Positions 1-9,256 of a stretch of DNA of 20,043 nucleotides are shown in pieces. A program made the translations under genes and the position numbers. Position 1 is the first letter of the stretch. The number at the start of each line of letters is the position of its first letter. Below the pieces are notes generated by a model, which was not told where the DNA came from, did not search any database, and saw only the letters and a list, made by a program, of their open reading frames with translations. The DNA is from CAIVAT01 sp037128705 (GTDB lineage: Bacteria > Bacteroidota > Bacteroidia > Bacteroidales > FEN-979), in assembly GCA_037128705.1 (NCBI GenBank), contig JBAXVX010000045.1:1-20043 (forward strand). Reading direction: 5' to 3'.

Positions 1-1482
1 ATCAAGCACCTTATTGATCATGAATTCCGTCTTCACCACCGTGAAATTGCCCGATTCGATCCTGGAAATTTCAAGAAGATCGTTGATGAGGTGCATCAGA
101 TCATCGGAACGGGATTGAATGATGGAGGAAAACTGAATGCGGTCCTCAGGAGTAAGGTCAGCATCCGACAACATCTCCGCAAAGCCCACGATGGCATTCA
201 TCGGGGTTCGGATCTCGTGGCTCATGTTGGCAAGGAAGGCTGACTTAAGGTGGTCACTCTGTTCAGCCTTCTGCCGGGCATCAACCAGTTCACCTATCAT
301 CCTTTTTCTTTCGGAGATGTCTTCCATGGTGATAATGATATTGGTCATCGTACCACCAGGTTCAATGATCGGAGCTACTAAAACCGATTCCCAATATGTT
401 TCTCCGCTCATTTTTTTACTCAGGTATTCTCCTGTCCACTCCTTCCCCGAAATAATGGATTGCCATATCTGGTCATGAATTTCATCAGTGGTTCTTCCAG
501 GTTTCAATATCCTGGCCACTTTGCCCTGAACCAGATCAATGGGATATTCAGTCATGAAGGTAAACTTGGGATTGACATATTCAATCAACCCTTTGGTGTC
601 GGTAATCACCACAGCTGCAGGGCTTTGTTCAAGTCCTCTTGATAACTTAACTAACCGAAGTTCATTCTCCCTGATTTTATCCTCAGCAATTTTGCGATCC
701 GTTATATCACGGAAATTAATGACGATCGCTTCAATTCCAGGCGTATCAAGCAGGTTGCTGAAGGTGCTTTCTATCCAGTGCCAATGGCCCATTTTATGCC
801 TGAAACGATATTGAATTGTTGGAACAGACCCGGGATCATGAATCAGCCGTCCTAGCGTTTCATGCACCAAAGGCAAATCTTCAGGGTGAGTCAACTCACT
901 CGGACGTTCTTTCCCGATTTCCTCCGGTTCATATCCGAACATACGGCAGGCTGGCGGACTTGCGTAGATAAATGCATCCTCTTTGTTGACCATCACGATC
1001 CCATCAGGAGCATTTTCAATCAGCGCCCGGGAACGCTGTTCACTGATCCGGAGTGATTCTGCCAGCAAACGATGCCGCTCCCCGTTCTCAAGGATGGCAT
1101 ATTCTGATCTCTTTTTTTCGGTTATGTCTGTAATGATCGATCCAAGCAGTGGCGGGCTGTCCGGGATGTCGATCCTGAACTTTTCAGTAAAATAAATATG
1201 TATAACACCCTCCATATCCTTCCATGTTTCTTCATAGGAGGTGTACCCCGTGTTCATGGCTTCAGTATCCTTTATAACCATCTCATCGGCAATATCGGAA
1301 GAAAAGAGCTCATGGGGTTTTTTCCCTATCCACAACGCCATCGGAAAGTGATCATAGAATTTTTTATTGGCAAAAACCGGCCGGAACTCATGGTCTTTAA
1401 TCAGGATCAATGCAGGATTATAATCCATAAAAGCCGAAAGCATGGCATCGCTCGAATTAAAGGCCTTCCCCATTCTTTTCAT
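1..1482 (-). CDS. Sensor histidine kinase, PAS-PAS-PAS-HisKA, truncated by left window edge
   Basis: I translated this open frame by hand; it runs 494 codons from an ATG at 1482 to the window edge with no stop. An in-frame TGA four codons upstream limits the start to 1482 or the ATG at 1473. Domains: PAS about 12-122, PAS about 150-265 (ending in the DIT-x-RK boundary), PAS about 282-393, then a HisKA dimerisation helix with the H-box at 418-430 and phospho-acceptor His422. The ATPase domain, and any receiver, lie off the left edge. No transmembrane segment is visible, so it is probably cytoplasmic. The helix around and after His422 is very similar to that of the kinase at 1637-4135, which suggests duplication. 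The 154-nt gap upstream is the largest in the window, so this gene may have its own promoter. The ligand is unknown. Confidence 0.9.
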   Translation of the reverse strand, partial: MKRMGKAFNSSDAMLSAFMDYNPALILIKDHEFRPVFANKKFYDHFPMALWIGKKPHELFSSDIADEMVIKDTEAMNTGYTSYEETWKDMEGVIHIYFTEKFRIDIPDSPPLLGSIITDITEKKRSEYAILENGERHRLLAESLRISEQRSRALIENAPDGIVMVNKEDAFIYASPPACRMFGYEPEEIGKERPSELTHPEDLPLVHETLGRLIHDPGSVPTIQYRFRHKMGHWHWIESTFSNLLDTPGIEAIVINFRDITDRKIAEDKIRENELRLVKLSRGLEQSPAAVVITDTKGLIEYVNPKFTFMTEYPIDLVQGKVARILKPGRTTDEIHDQIWQSIISGKEWTGEYLSKKMSGETYWESVLVAPIIEPGGTMTNIIITMEDISERKRMIGELVDARQKAEQSDHLKSAFLANMSHEIRTPMNAIVGFAEMLSDADLTPEDRIQFSSIIQSRSDDLMHLINDLLEISRIESGNFTVVKTEFMINKVLD

Positions 1483-1636
1483 AGATTTGCTTCAGATTGC
1501 TTTTATAATAAAATAGAATGTTCAAACTGTTTATAAATGCCCAAAGAAACCATAAATATAGAGAATTTCAGAAAGAATGAAAAGTTTATTGATTTGAACA
1601 GGGAAACAGGAGGAAATTGAAAAGGCCTGTGATACT
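1483..1636. other. Largest intergenic spacer, AT-rich
   Basis: This 154-nt AT-rich stretch separates the stop of the upstream kinase from the start of the left-edge kinase. I saw no convincing terminator hairpin and no clean match to the Bacteroidota promoter pattern (TTG, then TAnnTTTG). It is the most likely place in the kinase block for a separate promoter, purely because of its size and base composition. Confidence 0.4.
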
Positions 1637-4135
1637 TTACTGCAGGAATCTTGACATGACCTCCAATAAATTTTCCTTTTTTATTGGCTTTGAAATATAG
1701 GCATCACAACCCACCTCCTCACTCATTTTGCGGTCCGATTCCATCGCGTAGGCTGTTTGGGCAATCACGGGCAAGTCTGATCGTTGCTTTTTGATCTCCG
1801 CGGCCAACTCCCAACCGCTGGCATCGGGAAGCCTGACATCCAGTAAAACCAAATCATACTGGTTGAGCTCCCCATACCGTGCTCTGAGTTCCGAACCACT
1901 GTAAATTCCAATCAATTCAGCCCCGGTGCGTTTCAATATGATGGTGAGGAATTCCATATTTGTTTTATCATCCTCTACCAGCAGGATCCGTTTCCCGCTC
2001 CAATTGAAGATCCCGGTTCCCTTTGGTTTTATTGCTTCCAGCTCACTGTGGATATTTATCACATTTTCAGATTTATAGGGGAATTTGAAAAAGAAAGTGC
2101 TCCCGGCCCCGCATTCGGACTGTACCCATATTTCACCTCCCAGAAGGGCAAGGGAACCCCTGCAAATTGAAAGCCCCAGCCCGGTTCCTCCATACTGGTG
2201 CGAATCGGGAATTTCTGCCTGCCTGAAATGTTCAAAAATGATGGATTGATTTTCTTGCGTGATGCCAATCCCTGTATCGGTCACAAAACAGGTTAATGAA
2301 CCATTGGAAGGTAAATGATACCCAAAACAGATCGACCCGGCTTGTGTATATTTTATGGCATTGTCGATGAGGTTTGAAAAGACCTGCTTAAGTATGAACC
2401 CGTCTGTATTAATTAACGCCATGTCATCAGAAAGACCTTTTACGGCCTGAATGACGAGATGCTCCTTTTTACCCTTTTTAATCCTTTGCCTGAATACCTC
2501 AAGTATTTCGTCGATCAAAGTATTTAAGGAGACCTTTGCATTTTCAACTGTCGCATTTCCTGATTCGATCCTCGATATCTCCAACAAGTCGTTGATAATA
2601 TGCATCAGATCATCAGAGCGTGATAAAATGATGTTAGAGTATTTGTTTCGATCGTCTTCGCTGAGATCAGGATCAGAAATCATCCCGGAGAAGCCGACAA
2701 TTGCATTCATGGGTGTTCTGATCTCATGTGACATATTAGCCAGAAAGGTCGACTTTAACCGGTCAGATTCCCGGGCCTTCTCAAGCGCCTGTTTTAATTC
2801 AATCTCAGATTTTTTACGTTGCACAGACAGGCTGATCTGTGAGGATATAAATTCAAGGAATTCAACGTCTTTGTTACTGAACGCATTTGGATCATCGTAG
2901 CTCTGTAAAACAAAGGCTCCAATTACTTTTCCGTTGCTTCGCAACGGAACTCCAAGCCAGCTTTCGGCAGTGGCACCGATCAGGTCAATTTCACCCAGCC
3001 GGTTAAGTTCGAGCACCCTTGTCCTGGTCAGTAAATACGGGCGGTTACCGTATATTACAGCACCAGTCAGCGATTTTGCTGCAGGCCAGGAATCAATTTT
3101 ATCTTTTTCGTCTTTCGTATGCGGAGCACTCAGCATGCCTGTTGCCTCATCATAAAATGCAATGTAAAAATTCTTCGTATCTACTATCCTTCCCAGTTGC
3201 ACCCTGATGGTTTCGATCAATTCTGCCAGGTCATTTGATGTCACGACCGCATTTGAAATGGCATACATCATATTTCTGATCATCTCCGCCCGCATGCGCT
3301 CAATCTCCCCTGCGGCCCGGTAGGCTACCAGGTTTAAAATGGTGTCAGCCATCTGAGGGTTCTCAATTGGATGTCTTCCAATCACGGCAATCAGTCCGAT
3401 TGGATTGCTTTCCGAATCCCAAAGAGTCGTCCCAACATAACTTTCGGCCTTCATCTCCTGCAGAACTGCATCACCGGGAAAAAGCTGGCGCACCCCGGCA
3501 GGGAAACAACAAATCCTGCGACCAACAACATCTCCACAGGGAGTATCTTTGAGTGTGTACTGTACATTGTCTTCATATTTTCCATCAAACCAAACAGCGA
3601 TCGTTTGCGCTGCCTGACCTTTGTCAAGAAGTTTATCAATGCATACATAATCCATTTGCAGGGTTTCGGCAAGGTACCTGGCCAATGATTGAAAAAAATC
3701 TCCCCCAGCCCCACTCCACCCCGATTTTATGAGAAACATCTGGGTGTTCTCAATAAATTTTCTTTCCGTTATGTCGACCGCCACCATGCGGCAAAGATGA
3801 TCCGGTTCAACCTGAATGGCCTCTGCCCTGATATAGACACCCGGTCTCCGGATCGGGATAAGTTCCAGTTCACAGGTTTGTTTATTCTCTTTTGTAAAAA
3901 CCTTTTCAAGGAATTTTTTAAAGTCAAGCTTTGCATGTTGTACCAGGAAAGAATTAAAGTCGCCCAGAACCAGCTTTGATCTTTCCTGCCCAAGTAGTTC
4001 TGCTCCCGCGTTGTTCAACTCGTGAATTTTCCCATACCGGTCAAGTGAAAAGTAACCAACCGAAGCAAAATCATAGAGCTCCGAATATTGGCCCAGAAGC
4101 GTTCCTGCATCAATCATAGGAAAGGTTTCGTTCAT
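1637..4135 (-). CDS. Hybrid sensor histidine kinase, PAS-GAF-GAF-HisKA-HATPase-REC
   Basis: An 832-residue soluble hybrid kinase. Visible in order: PAS about 15-125 (ending in DITERK), GAF about 138-280, GAF about 292-440, a short coiled coil, HisKA with His470 in the H-box at 466-478, HATPase with the N-box (around 588-594) and the G1 box DTGIG (620-624), and a C-terminal receiver with phospho-acceptor Asp766, Thr794 and Lys816. All expected catalytic residues are present, so it should autophosphorylate and pass phosphate to its own receiver. No membrane segment or DNA-binding domain is seen, so output probably goes to a separate phosphotransfer protein or regulator. The ATG at 4135 has an AGGA-type ribosome site about 10 nt upstream. 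A 28-nt gap separates it from the preceding kinase, consistent with co-transcription. Confidence 0.93.
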   Translation of the reverse strand: MNETFPMIDAGTLLGQYSELYDFASVGYFSLDRYGKIHELNNAGAELLGQERSKLVLGDFNSFLVQHAKLDFKKFLEKVFTKENKQTCELELIPIRRPGVYIRAEAIQVEPDHLCRMVAVDITERKFIENTQMFLIKSGWSGAGGDFFQSLARYLAETLQMDYVCIDKLLDKGQAAQTIAVWFDGKYEDNVQYTLKDTPCGDVVGRRICCFPAGVRQLFPGDAVLQEMKAESYVGTTLWDSESNPIGLIAVIGRHPIENPQMADTILNLVAYRAAGEIERMRAEMIRNMMYAISNAVVTSNDLAELIETIRVQLGRIVDTKNFYIAFYDEATGMLSAPHTKDEKDKIDSWPAAKSLTGAVIYGNRPYLLTRTRVLELNRLGEIDLIGATAESWLGVPLRSNGKVIGAFVLQSYDDPNAFSNKDVEFLEFISSQISLSVQRKKSEIELKQALEKARESDRLKSTFLANMSHEIRTPMNAIVGFSGMISDPDLSEDDRNKYSNIILSRSDDLMHIINDLLEISRIESGNATVENAKVSLNTLIDEILEVFRQRIKKGKKEHLVIQAVKGLSDDMALINTDGFILKQVFSNLIDNAIKYTQAGSICFGYHLPSNGSLTCFVTDTGIGITQENQSIIFEHFRQAEIPDSHQYGGTGLGLSICRGSLALLGGEIWVQSECGAGSTFFFKFPYKSENVINIHSELEAIKPKGTGIFNWSGKRILLVEDDKTNMEFLTIILKRTGAELIGIYSGSELRARYGELNQYDLVLLDVRLPDASGWELAAEIKKQRSDLPVIAQTAYAMESDRKMSEEVGCDAYISKPIKKENLLEVMSRFLQ

Positions 4136-4163
4136 TTTTTTGCTTCCTGCTCTCCCATGAGCA

Positions 4164-6245
4164 TTACATTACTCTGAACTTGGTTAATTTTTCAAAGAGG
4201 GCCTCTTTTTCTAAAGGTTTTGATAAATAATCGTCACATCCGGCTTCAAACGCTTTTTTCTCATCCCCTCCCATTGCGAAAGCGGTTAGCGCAATAATTG
4301 GCAACTGCTTACGGAATGACTTGATGATCCGTGTAGCCTCCAACCCATCCATAACAGGCATCTTGATATCCATCAGTACCAATGAAATTTCAGGATGCTG
4401 ATGACACAGATCAACGGCATCTTTCCCATTGACCGCAACCAAAAAGGGAATGGGGATCCTCCCCAACAATGCTTCAACAAATAATTTGTTTGATTCATCA
4501 TCTTCCACAATCAGGATAACAGCTTTACCGGCGACAGGGATGTCTGTTTTGATATCCTCCTGCTTTGATACCTCCTTTTTTGTTCCTTCAAACGGTATTT
4601 TAAAGAAAAATTTTGAGCCTGTTCCCTTGTTTGATTCCACCATCAATTCACCTCCAAGAAGCCTTACCAATCCCTGTGCAATTGACAATCCAAGCCCGCT
4701 TCCTTCATGCCGCCTGGTTGGCGATAATTCCTCCTGAATGAAACTTTCAAATATCAGAGACTGTGCTTCAACGCCTATCCCGATGCCAGTATCATGCACG
4801 TAAAATTCAAGTGACTGAATATGAACAATATAACCAAATACGATTTCACCCCTGTCGGTGAACTTTACTGCATTGTCGAGCAGATGATTCAGGATCTTTT
4901 TCAGCAGGTCAGCGTCAGAATAAAGTGTGATTTGACCAATGTTCCCTGGAATATTAAGGAGGAATTCAATCTCCTTCGAAATGCATTCCGGTTGAAACAG
5001 ATTAAAAAGACCAAGCAGCATCTGGTGCAGATCTATGGCTTTTCGTTTTACCTCTATGTTTCCTGAAACAATCAGGGATATATCCATGTAGCTGTTGATC
5101 GTGTTGAGCAAGCGACTGCTGCTTTTTTTAATGAGAGAATAAAACAGTATCTTTTCATCCTGGGTGATGTCGGGTTGCGTGATAAGATTGCTGAATCCAA
5201 GGAGTCCATTTAACGGAGTTCGTACTTCATGTGAAATGTTGTTCATGAAAGCAGTTTTCAAAAGGTTGCCAGATTCGGCTTTAATCAGGGCAAGTTTAAG
5301 GGCTTCCTTCGCCCGCCTCCGTTCCGTAATGTCTTCTACAGTTCCATTATAATAAAGCGGCTTCCCGTCAGGGTCACAGATTACCTTTGCATGCTCACGC
5401 ACGATGATGCATTCGCCATTGCGGCAGATCCATTTTGATTCCAGGTCTTTGACTTCCCCGAATTTTTCAATTTGTTCGATAAATTGGGCCCGCCTGTAGG
5501 TTGGTTCAAATCCTGCCTCTTCAAGGTTTTTCAGAGAGACCTCTTCAAGGTTGGTAAAACCAAGCATTTCATATATGGCACGGTTAGCCAGTAATATTTT
5601 TCCATCAGGAGTAGTTCTGTAAAGCCCGACAGGTGCATCGTTGTATAGATTGCGGAAATGATCCTCGCTGACCCGAAGGGCCTCTTCCGAGAATCTCCGT
5701 TGTTCCATTTCAACCTTCAGTTCATCCAGCAACAGCAGCGAGGCACGGTTGCTCTCCTCTAACCCTTTTGTGCGTTCATATACCAGCTCCTCAAGCCGTT
5801 CATTCTCCATCCTTACCTTATCCTCCGACCGCTTGATGCGTAGCATGGAGGAAACCTGCGCTGTCAGTTCGGCCTCATCAATGGGCTTTGTCAGGAACGT
5901 TTCAGCACCCAACTTCAGTGCCTTGGTCCTGCTACCCGATTCGGTGTGCATGGCCGTCAAAATAATTACCGGGATTCTTTGCAATTCATCATCTTCCTTG
6001 AGAATTTTGCAGGTTTCGTAACCATCAATAACCGGCATCACCAGATCAAGCAAAATCACATCAGGACTTTCAATCCGTGCTTTCTCTATGCCATCTTTAC
6101 CCGATTGGGAAGTGATTATCCTGGCATCAGGAAATGCATCGGATAGCAGGGCAGCCAGAACCACCAGGTTATCCTTGTTGTCGTCGATGGCAAGAATTTT
6201 AATCATTTGCTGTTTATTGACTGATCCACTTTTCGATTGTTTCAT
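4164..6245 (-). CDS. Hybrid histidine kinase, REC-PAS-HisKA-HATPase-REC
   Basis: A 693-residue soluble protein. It starts with a receiver (acidic pocket D21-D22, phospho-acceptor Asp67, Thr97, Lys120), followed by a coiled coil (about 140-190), PAS (about 192-310), HisKA with His339, HATPase with an N-box near 453-458 and DTGIG at 485-489, and a second receiver (acidic ED at 581-582, Asp626, Thr654, Lys676). Two intact receivers flanking a kinase core suggest it can receive phosphate from another kinase and also relay its own. The start at 6245 overlaps the upstream kinase by 32 nt and has an AAGG element 7 nt before it. Met14 (6206) fits the receiver boundary better and would remove the overlap, but it has no ribosome site. 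The start is therefore unsettled. No output domain is seen. Confidence 0.92.
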   Translation of the reverse strand: MKQSKSGSVNKQQMIKILAIDDNKDNLVVLAALLSDAFPDARIITSQSGKDGIEKARIESPDVILLDLVMPVIDGYETCKILKEDDELQRIPVIILTAMHTESGSRTKALKLGAETFLTKPIDEAELTAQVSSMLRIKRSEDKVRMENERLEELVYERTKGLEESNRASLLLLDELKVEMEQRRFSEEALRVSEDHFRNLYNDAPVGLYRTTPDGKILLANRAIYEMLGFTNLEEVSLKNLEEAGFEPTYRRAQFIEQIEKFGEVKDLESKWICRNGECIIVREHAKVICDPDGKPLYYNGTVEDITERRRAKEALKLALIKAESGNLLKTAFMNNISHEVRTPLNGLLGFSNLITQPDITQDEKILFYSLIKKSSSRLLNTINSYMDISLIVSGNIEVKRKAIDLHQMLLGLFNLFQPECISKEIEFLLNIPGNIGQITLYSDADLLKKILNHLLDNAVKFTDRGEIVFGYIVHIQSLEFYVHDTGIGIGVEAQSLIFESFIQEELSPTRRHEGSGLGLSIAQGLVRLLGGELMVESNKGTGSKFFFKIPFEGTKKEVSKQEDIKTDIPVAGKAVILIVEDDESNKLFVEALLGRIPIPFLVAVNGKDAVDLCHQHPEISLVLMDIKMPVMDGLEATRIIKSFRKQLPIIALTAFAMGGDEKKAFEAGCDDYLSKPLEKEALFEKLTKFRVM

Positions 6246-9216
6246 CTAATGCCTTAGCATCAATCGGTTTTGAAATATATTCGTCAAAACCAAACGCAAT
6301 TATTTTCTCCCTGTCTCCCGCCATTGCCATTGCGGTGAGTGCTATTACCGGCACATCTGACAACGCTTCCTCTTTCCTTATTTCATTCAATGTTTGAAAA
6401 CCGCTATTCCCGGAGATAGAGACATTCAGCAGGATAAGATCAGGCTTCATTCTTTTTGCACAGATAATTCCGTCTGTTCCATCCAATGCCTCAATGACGG
6501 TGTGCCTATCCCCGAGAAGTGCCTTGATCGTTATTCCCGCTTCGGCACTTTCATCTATGAGCAGGATCGTACCACGGCCTGTTTTTACTGAAGCCCTTGG
6601 TCTTTCAACCCTTTGATTCGTTTTGTTGAAAGAATTAAAATTTATCATTCCTTTAACCAGGATCAGTAATTCATTCTTCCTGACATCCCCTTTTTGAACC
6701 AACTGATGAACGTGTTTTTCTGAGAGTCGCTTTAATTCCTCCTTTGTCAGATACTTTGCCGTCAGGATAAGTACGGGAATATCTTCAGTCTCCTTCGTTC
6801 CCCTGATTTTTTCAAGTACTTCAAACCCATCCATTCCCGGCATCATCAGATCCAGGATAATGGCATCCGGTATATTCTTTGTCACCGAACCAAGCGCTTC
6901 TTGTCCGTTGCGGGCAACTTCAAGCTGATATCCCTGCTCAATTAGAATTTCGGACAGTTGTATGATGGCTGGTTCGTTGTCTTCAACAACCAGGATCTTT
7001 TTCCCTTTGCCATCCATCTCTTCCAGGTTGATGACAACCGGTTCCTTTTCATAAAAAAGGTCATCGGCTTCATGTGCCGCTTTAAAAGAAGTCCCGTAAG
7101 GTGGCTCAACGGGAATCTTGACAGTAAATACGGAGCCTTTCCCCGGTTCGCTTTCCACCTCTATGCTGGCATCGATAACCTGGCAATATTTATCAGCAAT
7201 GGACAATCCCAGGCCAACTCCCCCTGTTTTTCGTGAGGCCGTACCATCAACCTGACGAAACTCTTCAAAAATATGGGGGATCTGATCAGCCGGGATTCCG
7301 ATCCCGGTATCCTTTATTGCGATCTGAACATATTCATGGTCCAACCTGGCCGAAATTTCAACCGACCCGGTTTCAGTAAATTTTATCGCGTTTCCTATAA
7401 TGTTCTGAAGAATATGATACAACTTGGTACTGTCGGTGGTGACTAAAGGGATGTCATTCCCGATGTTGTTTTTTACCAGGATATTTTTATCCGCAATGAT
7501 TGTTTGCATGGTCGACAGAATGGACTGTACCTGATCACTCAAGGATAGCTTGCTGTATTGAACCTGGGTTTTTCCGGCCTCAATTCTTGAGAGGTCAAGT
7601 ACATCGTTGATCAGCATCAGCAATTGCTTCCCGTTCCTTTCAATTATTTCCAGAAAACTATACTCTTCCGTGGGGATCAGTTTTTTCAACCGCTTGATCA
7701 ACACTCCTGAAAGTGCAATAACTGAATTAAGGGGAGTTCTCAGTTCATGGCTCATGCTTGATAAAAACTGGCTTTTAAGCTGGTTTGCTTCATCTATCTG
7801 CCTTTTCTGTATTTCAAGTTCTGTGTTCTGTATGATCAGTTCGTCAGTCTGCATCTGTAACTCAGTAGATTGCTCCACCAACCGCTCATTTTGTATGTCA
7901 AGCTGCCCTGCATAACTGCGGATACTTTCAAAGGCAAGTATTCCGCTGATCCCGGCATTCAGGTTATTCCAGGAGTTATTAAACACCTCTATCGCCTCAG
8001 GTGAATAGTTACTGATGGAAGCAAAAGAAAGCATCCCGATTATTTTGTCAAACTGTAGCAGTGGAATGGTAATGATTTCCCTGGGTTTGAAATTTCCCGT
8101 TACCGCAGAATAAATGAAAAGCGTGTCATCATCGATCACTGTACTTCTGGTTATTACTCTACTCGACAAGGCGATGCCAAATTCCCCTTCGTTGGCAACA
8201 GCAGAAAATGATCTGATTTTATCGCTGCTTAACCCGATGGAAAAATAGGGCTCAAATGTTGTGTTTTCCTTGTTCAGCAAATAAATGGCCCCGATATTTG
8301 AATCGGTTACAGAGATCAGTTTCCCGATTACCGATTGACAGAATGACATCAGCTGTTCCTGCCCAAGCATGGCATCCAGAATTGCAGCGGTGTTCTTTTT
8401 GACGGACATATCATACCTGATGCTATCGGCCATTCGGTTAATGGCTGCCGAAAGTTGTCCTATCTCATTGGTGGATTCCAGGTTGCTTTTGGCGTGATAA
8501 TTTCCCAGCCTGTGTTGCTCAGTAACCATGGTAATCTCTTTCAACGGCAGAGTTATACTATGCATGATAGTAATCAGAATGACAACTGAAAGTCCCAGGA
8601 TCAACAACAGCATGACCATTGAACGGGTGGCCAGATCATTTTTTTCTTTCAGGGCTGAATTGTAAAACTCTTTGGCTCGGTTGAGAGAAAAGTCCTTAAT
8701 TACGATGATTTTCCTTAACACTGCATTGGCTGCCTTAGATTCCCTGCCTTTGGTTATTTCAACCGCTTCCCTGATCTTTCCCGCCTGATACAAGCTGATG
8801 GCCTCCTGGCGGACTAAATTCCAATCCTTTATTGCCACCGATATTGTGTCGATCGAACTCCGGTCTCCAAGGTATTGCGCATAAATGGTATCTAACAACC
8901 TGGAAATCAACGCCTCATTTTCATTCAAATGACGAACGATTAAATGATATTCATCCTGGCTGCCCGATAACATAACCTCAGTCATCCCGTGACGGATTTT
9001 CAAGATATTGGTTTCAATCTCCCTGATGGCAATGTTGACTTTAAATGGATGCTTGTAGAGGGCATCGGTATTTTCCCACATGCGCGAAGATTGGCGGTAG
9101 GACAACCATCCCATCAGGATAACCATTAAAATAATGATTCCTATCCCAAACAGCAATTTCGTTCTTACCTTCAGATTTTTCATCCCGTTATTTTCAATTT
9201 TTTCCCATTCCGCCAT
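6214..9216 (-). CDS. Membrane hybrid histidine kinase, 4HB-HAMP-GAF-HisKA-HATPase-REC-REC
   Basis: A 1000-residue membrane kinase. The first transmembrane helix is at about 20-39, then an extracytoplasmic helical domain (about 41-197, four-helix-bundle style), a second transmembrane helix (about 198-219) and HAMP (about 218-272). GAF (about 280-430), a coiled coil (about 435-482), HisKA with His490, HATPase (N-box near 605-609, DTGIG 636-640) and two receivers follow. Receiver 1 (about 738-858) has Asp789 and a lysine in a QKG context (Lys842). Receiver 2 (about 882-1000) has Asn931 where the phospho-acceptor Asp should be, although Lys983 is kept. This is the only kinase in the window with clear membrane segments, so it probably senses an external or membrane signal. 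Met12 (9183) begins a typical membrane-kinase N-terminus and is a plausible alternative start. It lies 40 nt downstream of the CheR-like gene. Confidence 0.93.
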   Translation of the reverse strand: MAEWEKIENNGMKNLKVRTKLLFGIGIIILMVILMGWLSYRQSSRMWENTDALYKHPFKVNIAIREIETNILKIRHGMTEVMLSGSQDEYHLIVRHLNENEALISRLLDTIYAQYLGDRSSIDTISVAIKDWNLVRQEAISLYQAGKIREAVEITKGRESKAANAVLRKIIVIKDFSLNRAKEFYNSALKEKNDLATRSMVMLLLILGLSVVILITIMHSITLPLKEITMVTEQHRLGNYHAKSNLESTNEIGQLSAAINRMADSIRYDMSVKKNTAAILDAMLGQEQLMSFCQSVIGKLISVTDSNIGAIYLLNKENTTFEPYFSIGLSSDKIRSFSAVANEGEFGIALSSRVITRSTVIDDDTLFIYSAVTGNFKPREIITIPLLQFDKIIGMLSFASISNYSPEAIEVFNNSWNNLNAGISGILAFESIRSYAGQLDIQNERLVEQSTELQMQTDELIIQNTELEIQKRQIDEANQLKSQFLSSMSHELRTPLNSVIALSGVLIKRLKKLIPTEEYSFLEIIERNGKQLLMLINDVLDLSRIEAGKTQVQYSKLSLSDQVQSILSTMQTIIADKNILVKNNIGNDIPLVTTDSTKLYHILQNIIGNAIKFTETGSVEISARLDHEYVQIAIKDTGIGIPADQIPHIFEEFRQVDGTASRKTGGVGLGLSIADKYCQVIDASIEVESEPGKGSVFTVKIPVEPPYGTSFKAAHEADDLFYEKEPVVINLEEMDGKGKKILVVEDNEPAIIQLSEILIEQGYQLEVARNGQEALGSVTKNIPDAIILDLMMPGMDGFEVLEKIRGTKETEDIPVLILTAKYLTKEELKRLSEKHVHQLVQKGDVRKNELLILVKGMINFNSFNKTNQRVERPRASVKTGRGTILLIDESAEAGITIKALLGDRHTVIEALDGTDGIICAKRMKPDLILLNVSISGNSGFQTLNEIRKEEALSDVPVIALTAMAMAGDREKIIAFGFDEYISKPIDAKALDETIEKWISQ

Positions 9217-9256
9217 TTCTTCTGTTTCCGCTCATCCGTTCAGCTTTTCAACCTGC

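Noticed and set aside
137..1536. Several plus-strand open frames of 60-113 codons at the left end
   Set aside because: They are antisense to a continuous minus-strand kinase frame of 494 codons with clear PAS and H-box motifs. They are shadows.
1591..1636. A terminator after the kinase at 1637-4135 (ACAGG and CCTGT arms)
   Set aside because: The stem is only 5 bp with a long loop and no T-run follows on the minus strand.
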